Shown in pieces: positions 16,931 through 24,600 of a DNA stretch of 64,000 nucleotides. The stretch spans positions 629,685 through 693,684 of the forward strand of contig NZ_JALGBI010000002.1 of the NCBI RefSeq assembly GCF_022809125.1. Reading direction: 5' to 3'. The notes below the pieces were generated by a model that ran no database searches, had not been told where the DNA came from, and was given only the letters and a program-made list of their open reading frames with translations. Source of the DNA: Variovorax terrae (GTDB lineage: Bacteria > Pseudomonadota > Gammaproteobacteria > Burkholderiales > Burkholderiaceae_C). The stretch's first letter is position 1. Each line of letters opens with the position of its first letter. The position numbers and the translations under genes are program-made.

Positions 16931-18019
16931 TCAAAAGCTGTGGCGAATGCCGAGATCGATGCCGGTCGCCTTGGCATTCGCGACACCGGCGATCGGCGCA
17001 CTTCCTCCCACGGAGAAAGCGGCGCCGTTGTGGTTGTTCACCCGCGCATAGGTGGTGTACACCGCCGTGCGCTTCGACAGGTTGTGAACGTAGCCAATCG
17101 CGAGCTGTTCGGCATTCGCTTGTGCGGCATTGTTCCGTTTCGTTTTGATCAGCGACACTGGGATGTAGCCCACACCCAGCGGAATGGTTGCGCCAAGGAG
17201 ATAGCTGCTGTTGCGGCTATTCGGCAGCCCGGTCTGGGCGACGGTGTAGGAGGCCATGAGGGTGGCGAAACCGAAGTTCCAGGACATGCCGCCATTGGTC
17301 AGGGTGAAGTCCTTGTTGGCCAGGTTGTTCGTCTTTGAATACGCAATGGCGCCATTGAACGGGCCGGTGGCATACCCAGCCCGGAAGCCGTAGTACTTTC
17401 CATCGGACGCGGTGGCTGTTCCCGAGGGGTTTTCGCCGAGTGCGTACTGGAGCTGGCCGTACAGACCCTGCGCGCCGGCGGGATGCGGGGCGTTGTACAG
17501 GTATTGGATCGAATTCGAGTTGCGAACGACATTGACGCTCGGCCCGCTCGTGCCTGCAAACAGCAGGTTGCTGGCGGACGCCGCACCTTGCATCGCGAAC
17601 GGATCGAACACCGCGAAATTCCAGAACGTGGGAACATAGTCGCGGCCAAGCCGCAGTTCACCCCAGGGTCCGAGGAGGCTGACCGTCGAGCGCCTGTTGA
17701 ATGTCAGGCCTTGATTAGCGGGCGTCGTGCCGGTGGCCTGGTTGTTGGTGTTGGTGGTGCCTCCCGTGCCGCTGTCCGCCGCAAACTCGGATTCAAGCCA
17801 GAAGCCCGCAGCCAGTCCCCCGCCCAGATCTTCAAGGCCTCGAAAGCCGATGCGGCTGGCGGCCAGGCCGCCACTTCCAAGCCGCGTCACCGTGGTTCCT
17901 CCATCGACCGAGTAGCGGTTGATGGCGGCATCGACCACGCCGAACAGCGTCACGCTCGACTGTGCGATGGCCAGGTTGGCGGTGAATCCGGCCAGGAGGA
18001 CCGGTACATATTTCTTCAT
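16931..18019 (-). CDS. Gram-negative general porin (Burkholderiales type)
   Basis: 362 residues with a signal peptide of about 19 residues (MKKYVPVLLAGFTANLAIAQ) and mature start SSVTLFGVVDAAINRYS, the signature of trimeric 16-strand porins of betaproteobacteria. Typical internal blocks are SRIGFRGLEDLGGGLAAGFW, LGRDYVPTFWN and a C-terminal strand ending in Phe (GIRHSF) required for outer-membrane assembly. AAGGAGACAAG precedes the ATG. It is first in the operon that continues into two Bug genes, so it probably supplies the outer-membrane step of the same uptake route. Confidence 0.96.
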   Translation of the reverse strand: MKKYVPVLLAGFTANLAIAQSSVTLFGVVDAAINRYSVDGGTTVTRLGSGGLAASRIGFRGLEDLGGGLAAGFWLESEFAADSGTGGTTNTNNQATGTTPANQGLTFNRRSTVSLLGPWGELRLGRDYVPTFWNFAVFDPFAMQGAASASNLLFAGTSGPSVNVVRNSNSIQYLYNAPHPAGAQGLYGQLQYALGENPSGTATASDGKYYGFRAGYATGPFNGAIAYSKTNNLANKDFTLTNGGMSWNFGFATLMASYTVAQTGLPNSRNSSYLLGATIPLGVGYIPVSLIKTKRNNAAQANAEQLAIGYVHNLSKRTAVYTTYARVNNHNGAAFSVGGSAPIAGVANAKATGIDLGIRHSF

Positions 18020-18210
18020 CTTGTCTCCTTGTTGTGAGTGAAGGCCTGCTCGGCCCTGATCCCTGTGCTTCTTATGCTTGACTCGAGGCGTTGCCTCTCC
18101 AGCCGGACGCGCTTTTCAAGTTCTTCCGGTGTCCCGGGCGCTGCCGGCAAGTCGTTTTCTGTGACATTCCTCGTGGCCTCTGGCGGCGGGAATCCCGTCT
18201 TCATTGGCAA
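18016..18210 (-). pseudogene. C-terminal remnant of a Bug/TctC-family gene
   Basis: A short minus-strand frame (64 codons) contains DLPAAPGTPEELEKRVRLER followed by IRSTGIRAEQ. This matches the last 30-35 residues of Bug proteins; the intact gene at 14935 ends with PGTPEEFKRLVAAESDRWG and AGIRAD. The upstream 270 or so residues are absent, and the frame runs past the usual Bug end into the porin start, where its stop overlaps the porin ATG. It is probably the tail of a third Bug gene lost by deletion next to the LysR promoter. Translation as a real leader peptide is not excluded but unlikely. Confidence 0.6.
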
Positions 18211-18232
18211 AAGAAACCATCTTCATGTCCCC

Positions 18233-18247
18233 ATATCCGTGTCATAT
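18233..18247. promoter_or_regulatory. candidate LysR-type operator
   Basis: ATAT-N7-ATAT, a 15-base interrupted palindrome containing the T-N11-A core of LysR-type boxes. It lies between the LysR gene (start near 18408) and the oppositely oriented porin/Bug operon (start 18019). A second perfect palindrome, GCATG-T-CATGC, is at 18261-18271. The position fits control of the divergent operon, but the Bug remnant lies between the box and the porin start. Not experimentally supported. Confidence 0.5.
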
Positions 18248-18407
18248 ATATTCGTGCGCGGCATGTCATGCAGCCATTTGCAGGCTCTGCCGTGTTCGGT
18301 GAGGCACCTGGCGGCCAACCAGCGCACACCAGGAGAATCAAGCCGTTACGATAGTCAGACACAGACACCGGGGCAACGTGAAGAACCATCTAAGCGATAT
18401 CCACAGA

Positions 18408-19334
18408 ATGCATATTGGCAGGCTCGACCTGAACTTGCTGCGTGTTTTCGACGCCGTCTACCGTACGCGCAGCGTCAGCCGCGCGTCCGAGGACCTGGGC
18501 CTGTCCCAGCCGGCGGCCAGTCAGGCCATTGCCCGTCTGCGGCTGGTTCTCAAGGACGCGCTGTTCGTGCGGGTACAAGGCGGGGTGGAGCCGACACCGA
18601 AAGCGCAGCGGCTGGCCACCGCCGTCCGGCTGGCCATCTCCACGCTGGAGAACGCACTCCTGGAGGCCGAGGAGTTCGATGCACGGTATGCGCGAAGGAC
18701 GTTCCGGCTCCACCTCACCGACACGGGTGAGGCGCTGTTTCTTCCGCGTCTGGTCACCGAGCTGGCGCAAATCGCGCCCGGCATGGGAATACACAGCTCC
18801 GCTGTTCCGCACGACGAAATCGCTGCTGACCTGGACAACGGCCGCATCGATTTCGCCATCGGCTTTCTGCCGATGGTGGCGGGAACTCAAAGCGTGGAGC
18901 TGATGCGGGATCGGTACACCGTGCTGCTGCGGCAGGGACACCCATTTGCAACGCGAGTCTTGGCAAAGGAAGAAGCGGCCACAAAACTCTCCGAAATTGA
19001 TTTCGTGGCAGTGGTCCGTCCCCACTCGGAAACCATGTTTGGCATGCTGCTTCCGGGCATGGAGCAGCGCGTCAAGCTCACCGCCTCACACTTTCTGGCC
19101 TTGCCGGACATCGTGCAGGGAACGGATCTGGGCGTCGTGGTGCCGCGGCGGATTGCGCACAGATTTTTCTTTCCTTTTGGCACCTATGAGACGGTCGATC
19201 CGGAGTTTCCGGACATTGTCGTGTCGCTGCACTGGAGCAAACGTTTCCAGCACGATCCGGCGCACGAGTGGATGCGCGCGCTGCTGATGCGCCTGTATGC
19301 GGAAGCACCGGCGCCATCTGTTTCAGGCGTGTGA
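18408..19334 (+). CDS. LysR-family regulator (NahR/NodD-like subgroup)
   Basis: 308 residues from the ATG at 18408 (MHIGRLDLNLLRVFDAVYRT); a GTG at 18378 would add 10 residues and cannot be excluded. The winged HTH is SVSRASEDLGLSQPAASQAI, and the effector domain covers about residues 90-300. The subgroup whose HTH begins 'LDLNLL..F.al...rSv..AA' includes aromatic-responsive regulators. It is divergent from the 11644-18019 operon and is the likely regulator; the inducer is unknown. It lies next to the decayed IS5-type element. Confidence 0.92.
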   Translation: MHIGRLDLNLLRVFDAVYRTRSVSRASEDLGLSQPAASQAIARLRLVLKDALFVRVQGGVEPTPKAQRLATAVRLAISTLENALLEAEEFDARYARRTFRLHLTDTGEALFLPRLVTELAQIAPGMGIHSSAVPHDEIAADLDNGRIDFAIGFLPMVAGTQSVELMRDRYTVLLRQGHPFATRVLAKEEAATKLSEIDFVAVVRPHSETMFGMLLPGMEQRVKLTASHFLALPDIVQGTDLGVVVPRRIAHRFFFPFGTYETVDPEFPDIVVSLHWSKRFQHDPAHEWMRALLMRLYAEAPAPSVSGV

Positions 19335-19434
19335 GCGGCGTAAAACGCACGCCGGCCAACAACGGAAGGAATTGCCGGCTTGCGCTGATGCCGGCCACCC
19401 GAATGGGGCGCGTCGCAGCGGCATTCTGCACCAG

Positions 19435-19590
19435 CAGCGTCGCCGGCCCTCTCCTGGACGGCCTCCGGCCGTTGCGCCCGGCTCGACCAAGAACATCAGC
19501 GGTCAGCGGGGCCCCGAGATGAAGCAGCCTCAGAAGGGCCCTCAGTGATACTTCGGCACGAAGGCCCATGTGGCGATGGGCGCGCGCCAC
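19435..19590 (+). pseudogene. decayed IS5-family transposase fragment
   Basis: From 19471 the plus strand reads VAPGSTKN, then RGPEMKQPQKGPQ, a TGA at 19546, and YFGTKAHVAMGA. This follows the conserved IS5-group transposase segment 'iiAPSSTKN...RDPEMhQtrKGnQWYFGMKAHiG', with the expected Trp codon changed to TGA. Just upstream, in another frame, GPLLDGL resembles the preceding 'GTivDAt' block, implying a frameshift. Nothing recognisable remains on either side and no terminal inverted repeats were seen. No gene is evident in the rest of the 510-base gap 19335-19844. Confidence 0.65.
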
Positions 19591-19844
19591 AAGCCCATCC
19601 GCCGGGTTATGACCACCTTGGGCAGGTGTCCACCATGGGTTCGATCCCTGCTTGCCTGATGGACCACCGGCATTTCCCAGCCGCCGAGGCCTTGATCAGG
19701 TCTCCACAAAGTTGCCGTGGTCAGCCGGCATCTGCTACTGTGTCCTGTGTACGCTATCGAACAGATGGCGCAGCGCAGGCGTCCTTACCTGGGCTTGCTC
19801 ATGCCGAGTGCCTTGCGGCCAGCCTGCAACGAAAGGCTTGAGCG

Positions 19845-20579
19845 ATGGATGCATTTCCCACGAACACGCCCGAGAAATCAAGGCAAAACCAGTTGCTGGC
19901 TGCGCTGCCTGACGCGGAATGGCTGCGCTGGCAGCCCCAATTGGAACTGGTGGACCTTTCTCTTGGGCAAGTGCTGTACGAATCGGGCGCCAAAATGCCT
20001 TATGTCTACTTCCCCGTCGATGCGATCGTGTCGCTGCTCTACGTTCTGGAAGATGGCGCCTCCGCTGAAATTGCCGTTGTCGGATTCGAAGGGGTGGTGG
20101 GTATTTCTATTTTCATGGGAGGTGGTACCACTCCCAGCCGGGCGGTGGTGCAAAGTGCGGGCATGGGGTTCAGATTGCGCGCAGACGCCATCAAGAGCGA
20201 ATTCGACCGCTCGGGGCCGGTGATGCACCTGATGTTGCGATACACCCAGGCGCTGATCACGCAAATGGCTCAGACGGCCGTCTGCAATCGGCACCACTCG
20301 CTGGACCAGCAGCTCTGCCGCTGGTTGCTGCTGAGTCTGGACCGGCTGCAGGGCAACCAGCTGCTGATGACGCAGGAACTCATTGCCAACATGTTGGGCG
20401 TGCGGCGGGAAGGCGTGACCGAAGCGGCGCTCAAGCTGCAGAAAGCTGGCTTGATCAGCTATGCACGTGGACACATCAGCGTGTTGGACCGCCCTCGCCT
20501 GGAGAAGCGGACCTGCGAATGCTACGGGGTTGTGAAGAAGGAGTACGACCGCTTGCTGCCTCCATCAAAGGCCTCTTGA
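19845..20579 (+). CDS. Crp/Fnr-family transcriptional regulator
   Basis: 244 residues. An N-terminal cyclic-nucleotide-binding-like beta-roll covers about residues 25-145 (LSLGQVLYESGAKMPYVYFP, then AVVGFEGVVGISIFMGGG). A C-terminal Crp-type winged helix covers about 160-230 (LLMTQELIANMLGVRREGVT, AALKLQKAGLISYARGHISV). No CXnC cluster of the Fnr iron-sulphur type is visible at the N-terminus, and the Crp phosphate-binding cassette is not obvious, so the signal is unknown. It is followed 150 bases later by a diverged paralogue in the same orientation. Confidence 0.9.
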   Translation: MDAFPTNTPEKSRQNQLLAALPDAEWLRWQPQLELVDLSLGQVLYESGAKMPYVYFPVDAIVSLLYVLEDGASAEIAVVGFEGVVGISIFMGGGTTPSRAVVQSAGMGFRLRADAIKSEFDRSGPVMHLMLRYTQALITQMAQTAVCNRHHSLDQQLCRWLLLSLDRLQGNQLLMTQELIANMLGVRREGVTEAALKLQKAGLISYARGHISVLDRPRLEKRTCECYGVVKKEYDRLLPPSKAS

Positions 20580-20729
20580 CACGACGGAAGGCTGTATGTG
20601 CGTTGGCAGACAGTCGACATGCCTTGCGCGGCTCACACTGGGAACAACTCATCCAGGCGCTCGCGCCTGAGATGGGCTTCATGGCGCCATTCCTGTCGGG
20701 TGACGCGTATAGCCAGTGAGAAATTGCCC

Positions 20730-21431
20730 ATGGCCCGGCCCGAGAATCATTTGATACATCAGTTACCGAAAGCCGCGCGTCGGCATCTGCTGAATCAGTG
20801 CGAGCCGTTCGAGTTGACGTTGTTCTCCGAACTCAGCGAGCGCGGCAAACCCTTGAGCCATGCCTACTTTCCCTTGGAAGGGTTCGTCTCGCTGGTGATT
20901 GATGTGGACAGTCACCCGGCGCTGGAAGTCGGCATGGTGGGGCGCGAAGCAATGCTCGGATCCGAGTTGATTCTTGGGCTGGCGAAAACCCCCTGGCGCG
21001 CGCTGGTGCTGGGGGCGGGCAGCAGCTGGCGCATCGGCGCCGAGGCATTGCGCAAGGAAAGTGCTTTCAGCCCCGAGCTTCAGCAGGTGCTGAAAACCAG
21101 TCTGCTGGTACGGCTGTATCAGCAGACGCTGGCCTTGGCCTGCGAGCGTTTTCACATGATCGGCCCTCGCTTGGCGCGCTGGCTGCTGATGAGCCAGGAT
21201 CGCGCGCAAGCAGGCAGCTTCCATGTCACCCAGGAGTTCATGGCGCTGATGCTTGGTGTGCGCCGCGTCGGCGTATCGATGGCCGCTGGCATCTTCCAGC
21301 AGAATGGCCTGATCGAGTATCACCGTGGCGAGCTGAAGGTCCTGAACCGCCCGGCATTGGAAGCCCATGCCTGCAGCTGCTATGACGCCAACAAGAGGCT
21401 CTATGCTGAGCTGACGGGACGAAAGCGTTGA
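20730..21431 (+). CDS. Crp/Fnr-family transcriptional regulator, paralogue of the preceding gene
   Basis: 233 residues from the ATG at 20730. Same architecture as the gene at 19845: beta-roll with FSELSERGKPLSHAYFPLEG and VGMVGREAMLGSELILGL, then a winged helix with FHVTQEFMALMLGVRRVGVS and IFQQNGLIEYHRGELKVLNR. The two share the same motif order and similar HTHs (QELIANMLGVRREGV against QEFMALMLGVRRVGV), but are too different for a recent duplication. Many proteins of this subgroup annotate merely as Crp/Fnr regulators; the ligand is unknown. Neighbouring envelope-stress-like genes suggest a stress role (inference). Confidence 0.9.
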   Translation: MARPENHLIHQLPKAARRHLLNQCEPFELTLFSELSERGKPLSHAYFPLEGFVSLVIDVDSHPALEVGMVGREAMLGSELILGLAKTPWRALVLGAGSSWRIGAEALRKESAFSPELQQVLKTSLLVRLYQQTLALACERFHMIGPRLARWLLMSQDRAQAGSFHVTQEFMALMLGVRRVGVSMAAGIFQQNGLIEYHRGELKVLNRPALEAHACSCYDANKRLYAELTGRKR

Positions 21432-21549
21432 CCGGCGGCAGCTTGGCCGTTGCCGAGTGAGTCAGCCGTGCAGCGGGTATCCGGGAGGCTTCGTTGCGGG
21501 CTCCCTTTGACGTCGCTGGCCCGTCTTGTTCCCCGACGGGTGCAGTGGG

Positions 21550-22017
21550 TCATTGTTGGAGCTTCTGCCTTTGTCGAACGCGCTGGGCGTCTCCTTCATC
21601 GCGGTTCACTGCGCCATCAAAGTTCTTGCTGGTCACAACGATGTTGTTCTGGCGATCGGCCTTGTCGGCCGAGACACTCTGGATGCTCATGCTGCTGTCC
21701 ACTTTCACGACACCTTGAACATTGCTTGCCACAAAAACGGCCAAGTCAATTTGAATCTGATCGTCTGCCCTGCCGCTGAGCAGGACTTTCCCTTGGTGGG
21801 TTTCCACACCAATGTTCAGGCTGCGCACGTCGGGGGCCGAGAGTAAAGCCGCCATGACGCTGGCAGTCAAGACGCTGTCATCTACAACGGCTCGTGCTGT
21901 CGTGATCGGCGGCGCCAAAGCCGCCGACTCTTCGAACTTGCTGCAGCTCTGGGTCAGGAAAAAAATAAGCACTGCGGATGAAGTGACGAGGAAATGGAAT
22001 GGGATTCGAACAAGCAT
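21550..22017 (-). CDS. BON-domain lipoprotein
   Basis: 155 residues. The N-terminal hydrophobic segment ends in a lipobox-like LTQSC at about residues 21-25, predicting an envelope lipoprotein. One BON domain follows at about residues 45-115: DDSVLTASVMAALLSAPDVR, then VETHQGKVLLSGRADDQIQI and VASNVQGVVKVDSSMSI. BON domains (OsmY, DolP, Kbp) bind phospholipid membranes and protect against osmotic shock. The charged C-terminal tail has no recognised domain. It diverges from the glycine-zipper lipoprotein gene at 22383. Confidence 0.88.
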   Translation of the reverse strand: MLVRIPFHFLVTSSAVLIFFLTQSCSKFEESAALAPPITTARAVVDDSVLTASVMAALLSAPDVRSLNIGVETHQGKVLLSGRADDQIQIDLAVFVASNVQGVVKVDSSMSIQSVSADKADRQNNIVVTSKNFDGAVNRDEGDAQRVRQRQKLQQ

Positions 22018-22382
22018 CGGAAGTCTCTACATGCGGTGGCCATCGGTTGATTGCCTTTGCAGAGCACTGTCCGATTTTTTCCGCCTGCTGTCTGTTCGGA
22101 ACCGTACTTATCGCCGACGCCTCTTTTCCAGACCCATTTGGGCCCTGTGTGCTGGCGTACAGACAGCCGATCTTCGGGCATGCAGACTCGCAGATATGGA
22201 CGGGCGCATGGGGCCAGCGATCACGATTGCAAAGGCCATCGATTTCGCCAAGTGCAACATGCGACTCAAGTAACGGCGAACCGGGAGATGGCGCAAATGA
22301 TTTCCCGGTGCCGCGAGATTGCCGGTATACGGATGAGATCGGCAAGCAGATATTCAATCCATTTTCAACACAGAGGTATCCA
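22018..22382. other. intergenic region between two divergent lipoprotein genes
   Basis: 365 bases with no gene I can support. It should hold the promoters for the BON lipoprotein (leftward) and the glycine-zipper lipoprotein (rightward). Stop codons interrupt all frames and no strong palindrome or repeat was seen. Base composition is less GC-rich than in the core-gene parts of the window. Confidence 0.6.
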
Positions 22383-22607
22383 ATGAAGACGATCAATAAA
22401 CTAGTGGCCAGTACGCTGGTCGCGGCAGGGCTGCTCAGCTTGGGCGGCTGTGCTGGAATGTCCACTCGAGACAGGAACACCGCAATCGGCGCTGGCGCAG
22501 GTGCTGTCGGAGGTGCCGTCCTCACGGGCGGCAGCACTCTCGGAACAGTCGGTGGCGCAGCGGTCGGCGGCCTCATCGGCAACGAAGTCGGTAGAGACAG
22601 AAGATAA
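22383..22607 (+). CDS. glycine-zipper 2TM-domain lipoprotein (OsmB/SlyB-like)
   Basis: 74 residues. Lipoprotein signal MKTINKLVASTLVAAGLLSL with lipobox GGCAG (Cys at about residue 23), then a glycine-zipper repeat NTAIGAGAGAVGGAVLTGG and TVGGAAVGGLIGNEVGRDRR. Small outer-membrane lipoproteins of this type (OsmB, SlyB-like) are commonly induced by osmotic or envelope stress. The ATG at 22383 follows ACAGAGGTATCC, an acceptable ribosome site. It belongs with the neighbouring BON and antiporter genes in a stress-type cluster. Confidence 0.9.
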   Translation: MKTINKLVASTLVAAGLLSLGGCAGMSTRDRNTAIGAGAGAVGGAVLTGGSTLGTVGGAAVGGLIGNEVGRDRR

Positions 22608-22993
22608 CGCAGCAGTGCAGGATGGACGAGATGCCGGCCATGTCGGGCCGGAGTTTCAAACTTTCAGAACAGATAGCCAACTCAATGTTCTCTTCAGCAT
22701 ATCCTCCCTTGCCGCCATCGGTTCCGTCGGAATGGTGGTGATCCGCCATATGCATTGATCACGGGGAATAGGCATGCGCAATTGATCGTTCGGCAGCTGA
22801 ACCTTGCCGTCGCATCATCATGCTGCTGATCTACGCGATCGCAGCAACGCTTGCAGTGGGCGAACACAACCGATACAACCTGCCGCCACGGCTCTCTGCT
22901 TGGCTGGAAGGTTTCGAGTGAAACCCGTTTTGCTTCAGATTTGCCGCAACGCAGAACGGTCACGATTCATCCCTGAGTTGGAGATCGCTGTCG
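22608..22993. other. intergenic region without a supported gene
   Basis: 386 bases between the glycine-zipper lipoprotein and the antiporter. A 33-codon frame at 22820-22921 starts MLLIYAIAATLAVGEHNR but has no clear ribosome site or known relative, so it is not called. No terminator or strong repeat was recognised. The antiporter promoter presumably lies at the right end. Confidence 0.55.
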
Positions 22994-24307
22994 ATGTCTG
23001 TCGCTGAATGGTCCTTGTTCGTTGGTGTGCTGCTGATCATGATGGTGCTGGCGAGCACGCTGCTGGGCCGGCTGCCTTTGAGCAGTGCGATGATCTACCT
23101 GGTGCTGGGGTGGCTGTTGGGCCCCGGCGCCATGAATGTATTGCGTCCCGAGCCTTTTCTGAATTTTGATGCATTGCAAAAGCTCGCCGAAGTCGCGCTA
23201 CTGATTTCGCTGTTCGCCGTGGGGCTCCGGCTGGGCGTTCCGCTGAGCGATCGCCGCTGGCTGCTGCCGCTGCGCCTGGCGTTTGTCTCGATGGCTGCCA
23301 TGGTGGCGATGATCGCTGCCATCGGTGTCTGGATGCTTCACCTGCCGCTGGGTGCTGCAGTGTTGCTGGGTGCCATTCTTGCGCCTACCGATCCCGTTCT
23401 GGCCTCCGGAGTGCAACTGGATGGCGGCGCGCATCCCGACCAGATTGGCTTCAGCCTCGCAGGCGAAGGCGGTCTCAACGACGGCGCGGCGTTTCCGTTT
23501 GTGATGCTGGGGTTCGGGCTGCTCGGCTTGCGTGAGCAGGGTCCCGGTTTGGTACGTTGGTGGGGCATCGATCTCATATGGGCGACCGTCGGTGGTGTCG
23601 CGATTGGCGGAGTGCTGGGGGCGGCGACCGGGCGTCTCGTCGTTTACTTGCGCAGCCGTCATGGCGAAGCGGTCGGGCTGGACGTGTTCCTGGGGCTTGG
23701 GCTCGTCGGCATGGCTTATGGGGTTGCCCAGCTCAGTTTGGCTTCCGGATTTCTAGCCGTCTTTGCAGCCGGCCTGGCGTTGCAGCGGGTTCGGGAGCAG
23801 CCGAAGCCGCACACGAGGCCGTTGGCCGCTGCTGTCGGCGCGGAAGGCCATTCATACGAAACGCTCGCCACACACTCACACCATGCGAGTGCCACCATGC
23901 GGGACTCCGTCCAGGGCTTCAATGAACAATTGGAGAAACTTGCCGAGCTGGCGATGGTACTGATGGTGGGTGCGTTGCTGGCCTATGCCAAACCTCTGCC
24001 GGCCGTTTGGTGGTTTGTTCCACTGATGCTTCTGGTGCTCAGGCCTCTGTCAGTCGTTGTGGCGATCGCAGGCGAGCGTCTGACCACACCGCAGCGCGCC
24101 ATGATCGGCTGGTTCGGCATTCGCGGCGTCGGCTCGGTCTTCTACGTTTTGCTTGCACTGAGTCAGGGCGTCACAGGCCGCATTGCCGATACCCTGATCT
24201 CGTTGACGTTGTGGACCGTAGCGGCGTCAATCGTCGCGCACGGATTGACGTCGCAACCACTGATGCACTGGTACCTGGTCTGGCGCAAGCGGCGGTTGAA
24301 AAAGTGA
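22994..24307 (+). CDS. CPA1-type monovalent cation:proton antiporter
   Basis: 437 residues with about 12 hydrophobic segments. Exchanger signatures: GAILAPTDPVLASGVQ near residue 125 (the TDP motif of CPA1 antiporters) and LAGEGGLNDGAAFPFVMLGF near 155 (the ND motif of the transport site). The end, IGWFGIRGVGSVFYVLLALS, is also typical. It would exchange Na+ or K+ for H+ at the inner membrane, helping pH or salt homeostasis. No RCK/TrkA domain is attached. Context with BON and glycine-zipper lipoproteins suggests osmotic or ionic stress. Confidence 0.92.
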   Translation: MSVAEWSLFVGVLLIMMVLASTLLGRLPLSSAMIYLVLGWLLGPGAMNVLRPEPFLNFDALQKLAEVALLISLFAVGLRLGVPLSDRRWLLPLRLAFVSMAAMVAMIAAIGVWMLHLPLGAAVLLGAILAPTDPVLASGVQLDGGAHPDQIGFSLAGEGGLNDGAAFPFVMLGFGLLGLREQGPGLVRWWGIDLIWATVGGVAIGGVLGAATGRLVVYLRSRHGEAVGLDVFLGLGLVGMAYGVAQLSLASGFLAVFAAGLALQRVREQPKPHTRPLAAAVGAEGHSYETLATHSHHASATMRDSVQGFNEQLEKLAELAMVLMVGALLAYAKPLPAVWWFVPLMLLVLRPLSVVVAIAGERLTTPQRAMIGWFGIRGVGSVFYVLLALSQGVTGRIADTLISLTLWTVAASIVAHGLTSQPLMHWYLVWRKRRLKK

Positions 24308-24528
24308 ACTGCAAGAAATTGCATCCCATGAAGCCGTCTTCGCGTCTAGCCATCGGCCAAAGTTTCGCCTTGAGCGATAGGCTGTGACTGGTCAGAGCCA
24401 ATGGCCTCGTTTTCATGCAGGCGAAATGGGGGCAATGCCCGGTTTGAGCAGAGCCGTTGCCGGCAACGCTTCACATCCAGAAAGCTGCGGCATTTCAGCC
24501 CACTCTCCGCTATGCGTCAAAGTCCGAT

Positions 24529-24545
24529 GCTATTAAAATAATAGC
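24529..24545. repeat. AT-rich palindrome GCTATTA-AAA-TAATAGC
   Basis: A 17-base perfect inverted repeat with 7-base arms and a 3-base centre, about 55 bases upstream of the histidine kinase start. Near-relatives GCTATCAAATCAATAGC (59896) and GCTAAATTGATAGC (36410) lie inside coding genes elsewhere in this window, so it belongs to a dispersed family rather than being a unique operator. Confidence 0.7.
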
Positions 24546-24600
24546 GTCAGGCCGCTTGTCATATGCCGTTGCTGAAAGGTTTCTTGCTAGACTCGCGCGC

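Noticed and set aside
19625..19660. tRNA-like T-loop (GGGTTCGATCCC) in the LysR-Crp gap
   Set aside because: The bases around the loop do not form a 5-bp T stem, and no anticodon or acceptor stem could be folded.
22820..22921. 33-codon open frame starting MLLIYAIAATLAVG
   Set aside because: No clear ribosome site, no recognised relative and short length; probably chance.
1758..24600. tRNA-Ser as attachment site for an integrated island
   Set aside because: The tRNA gene is next to accessory genes, but I saw no integrase and no repeat of its 3' end downstream. The terminator directly after it also looks ancestral.
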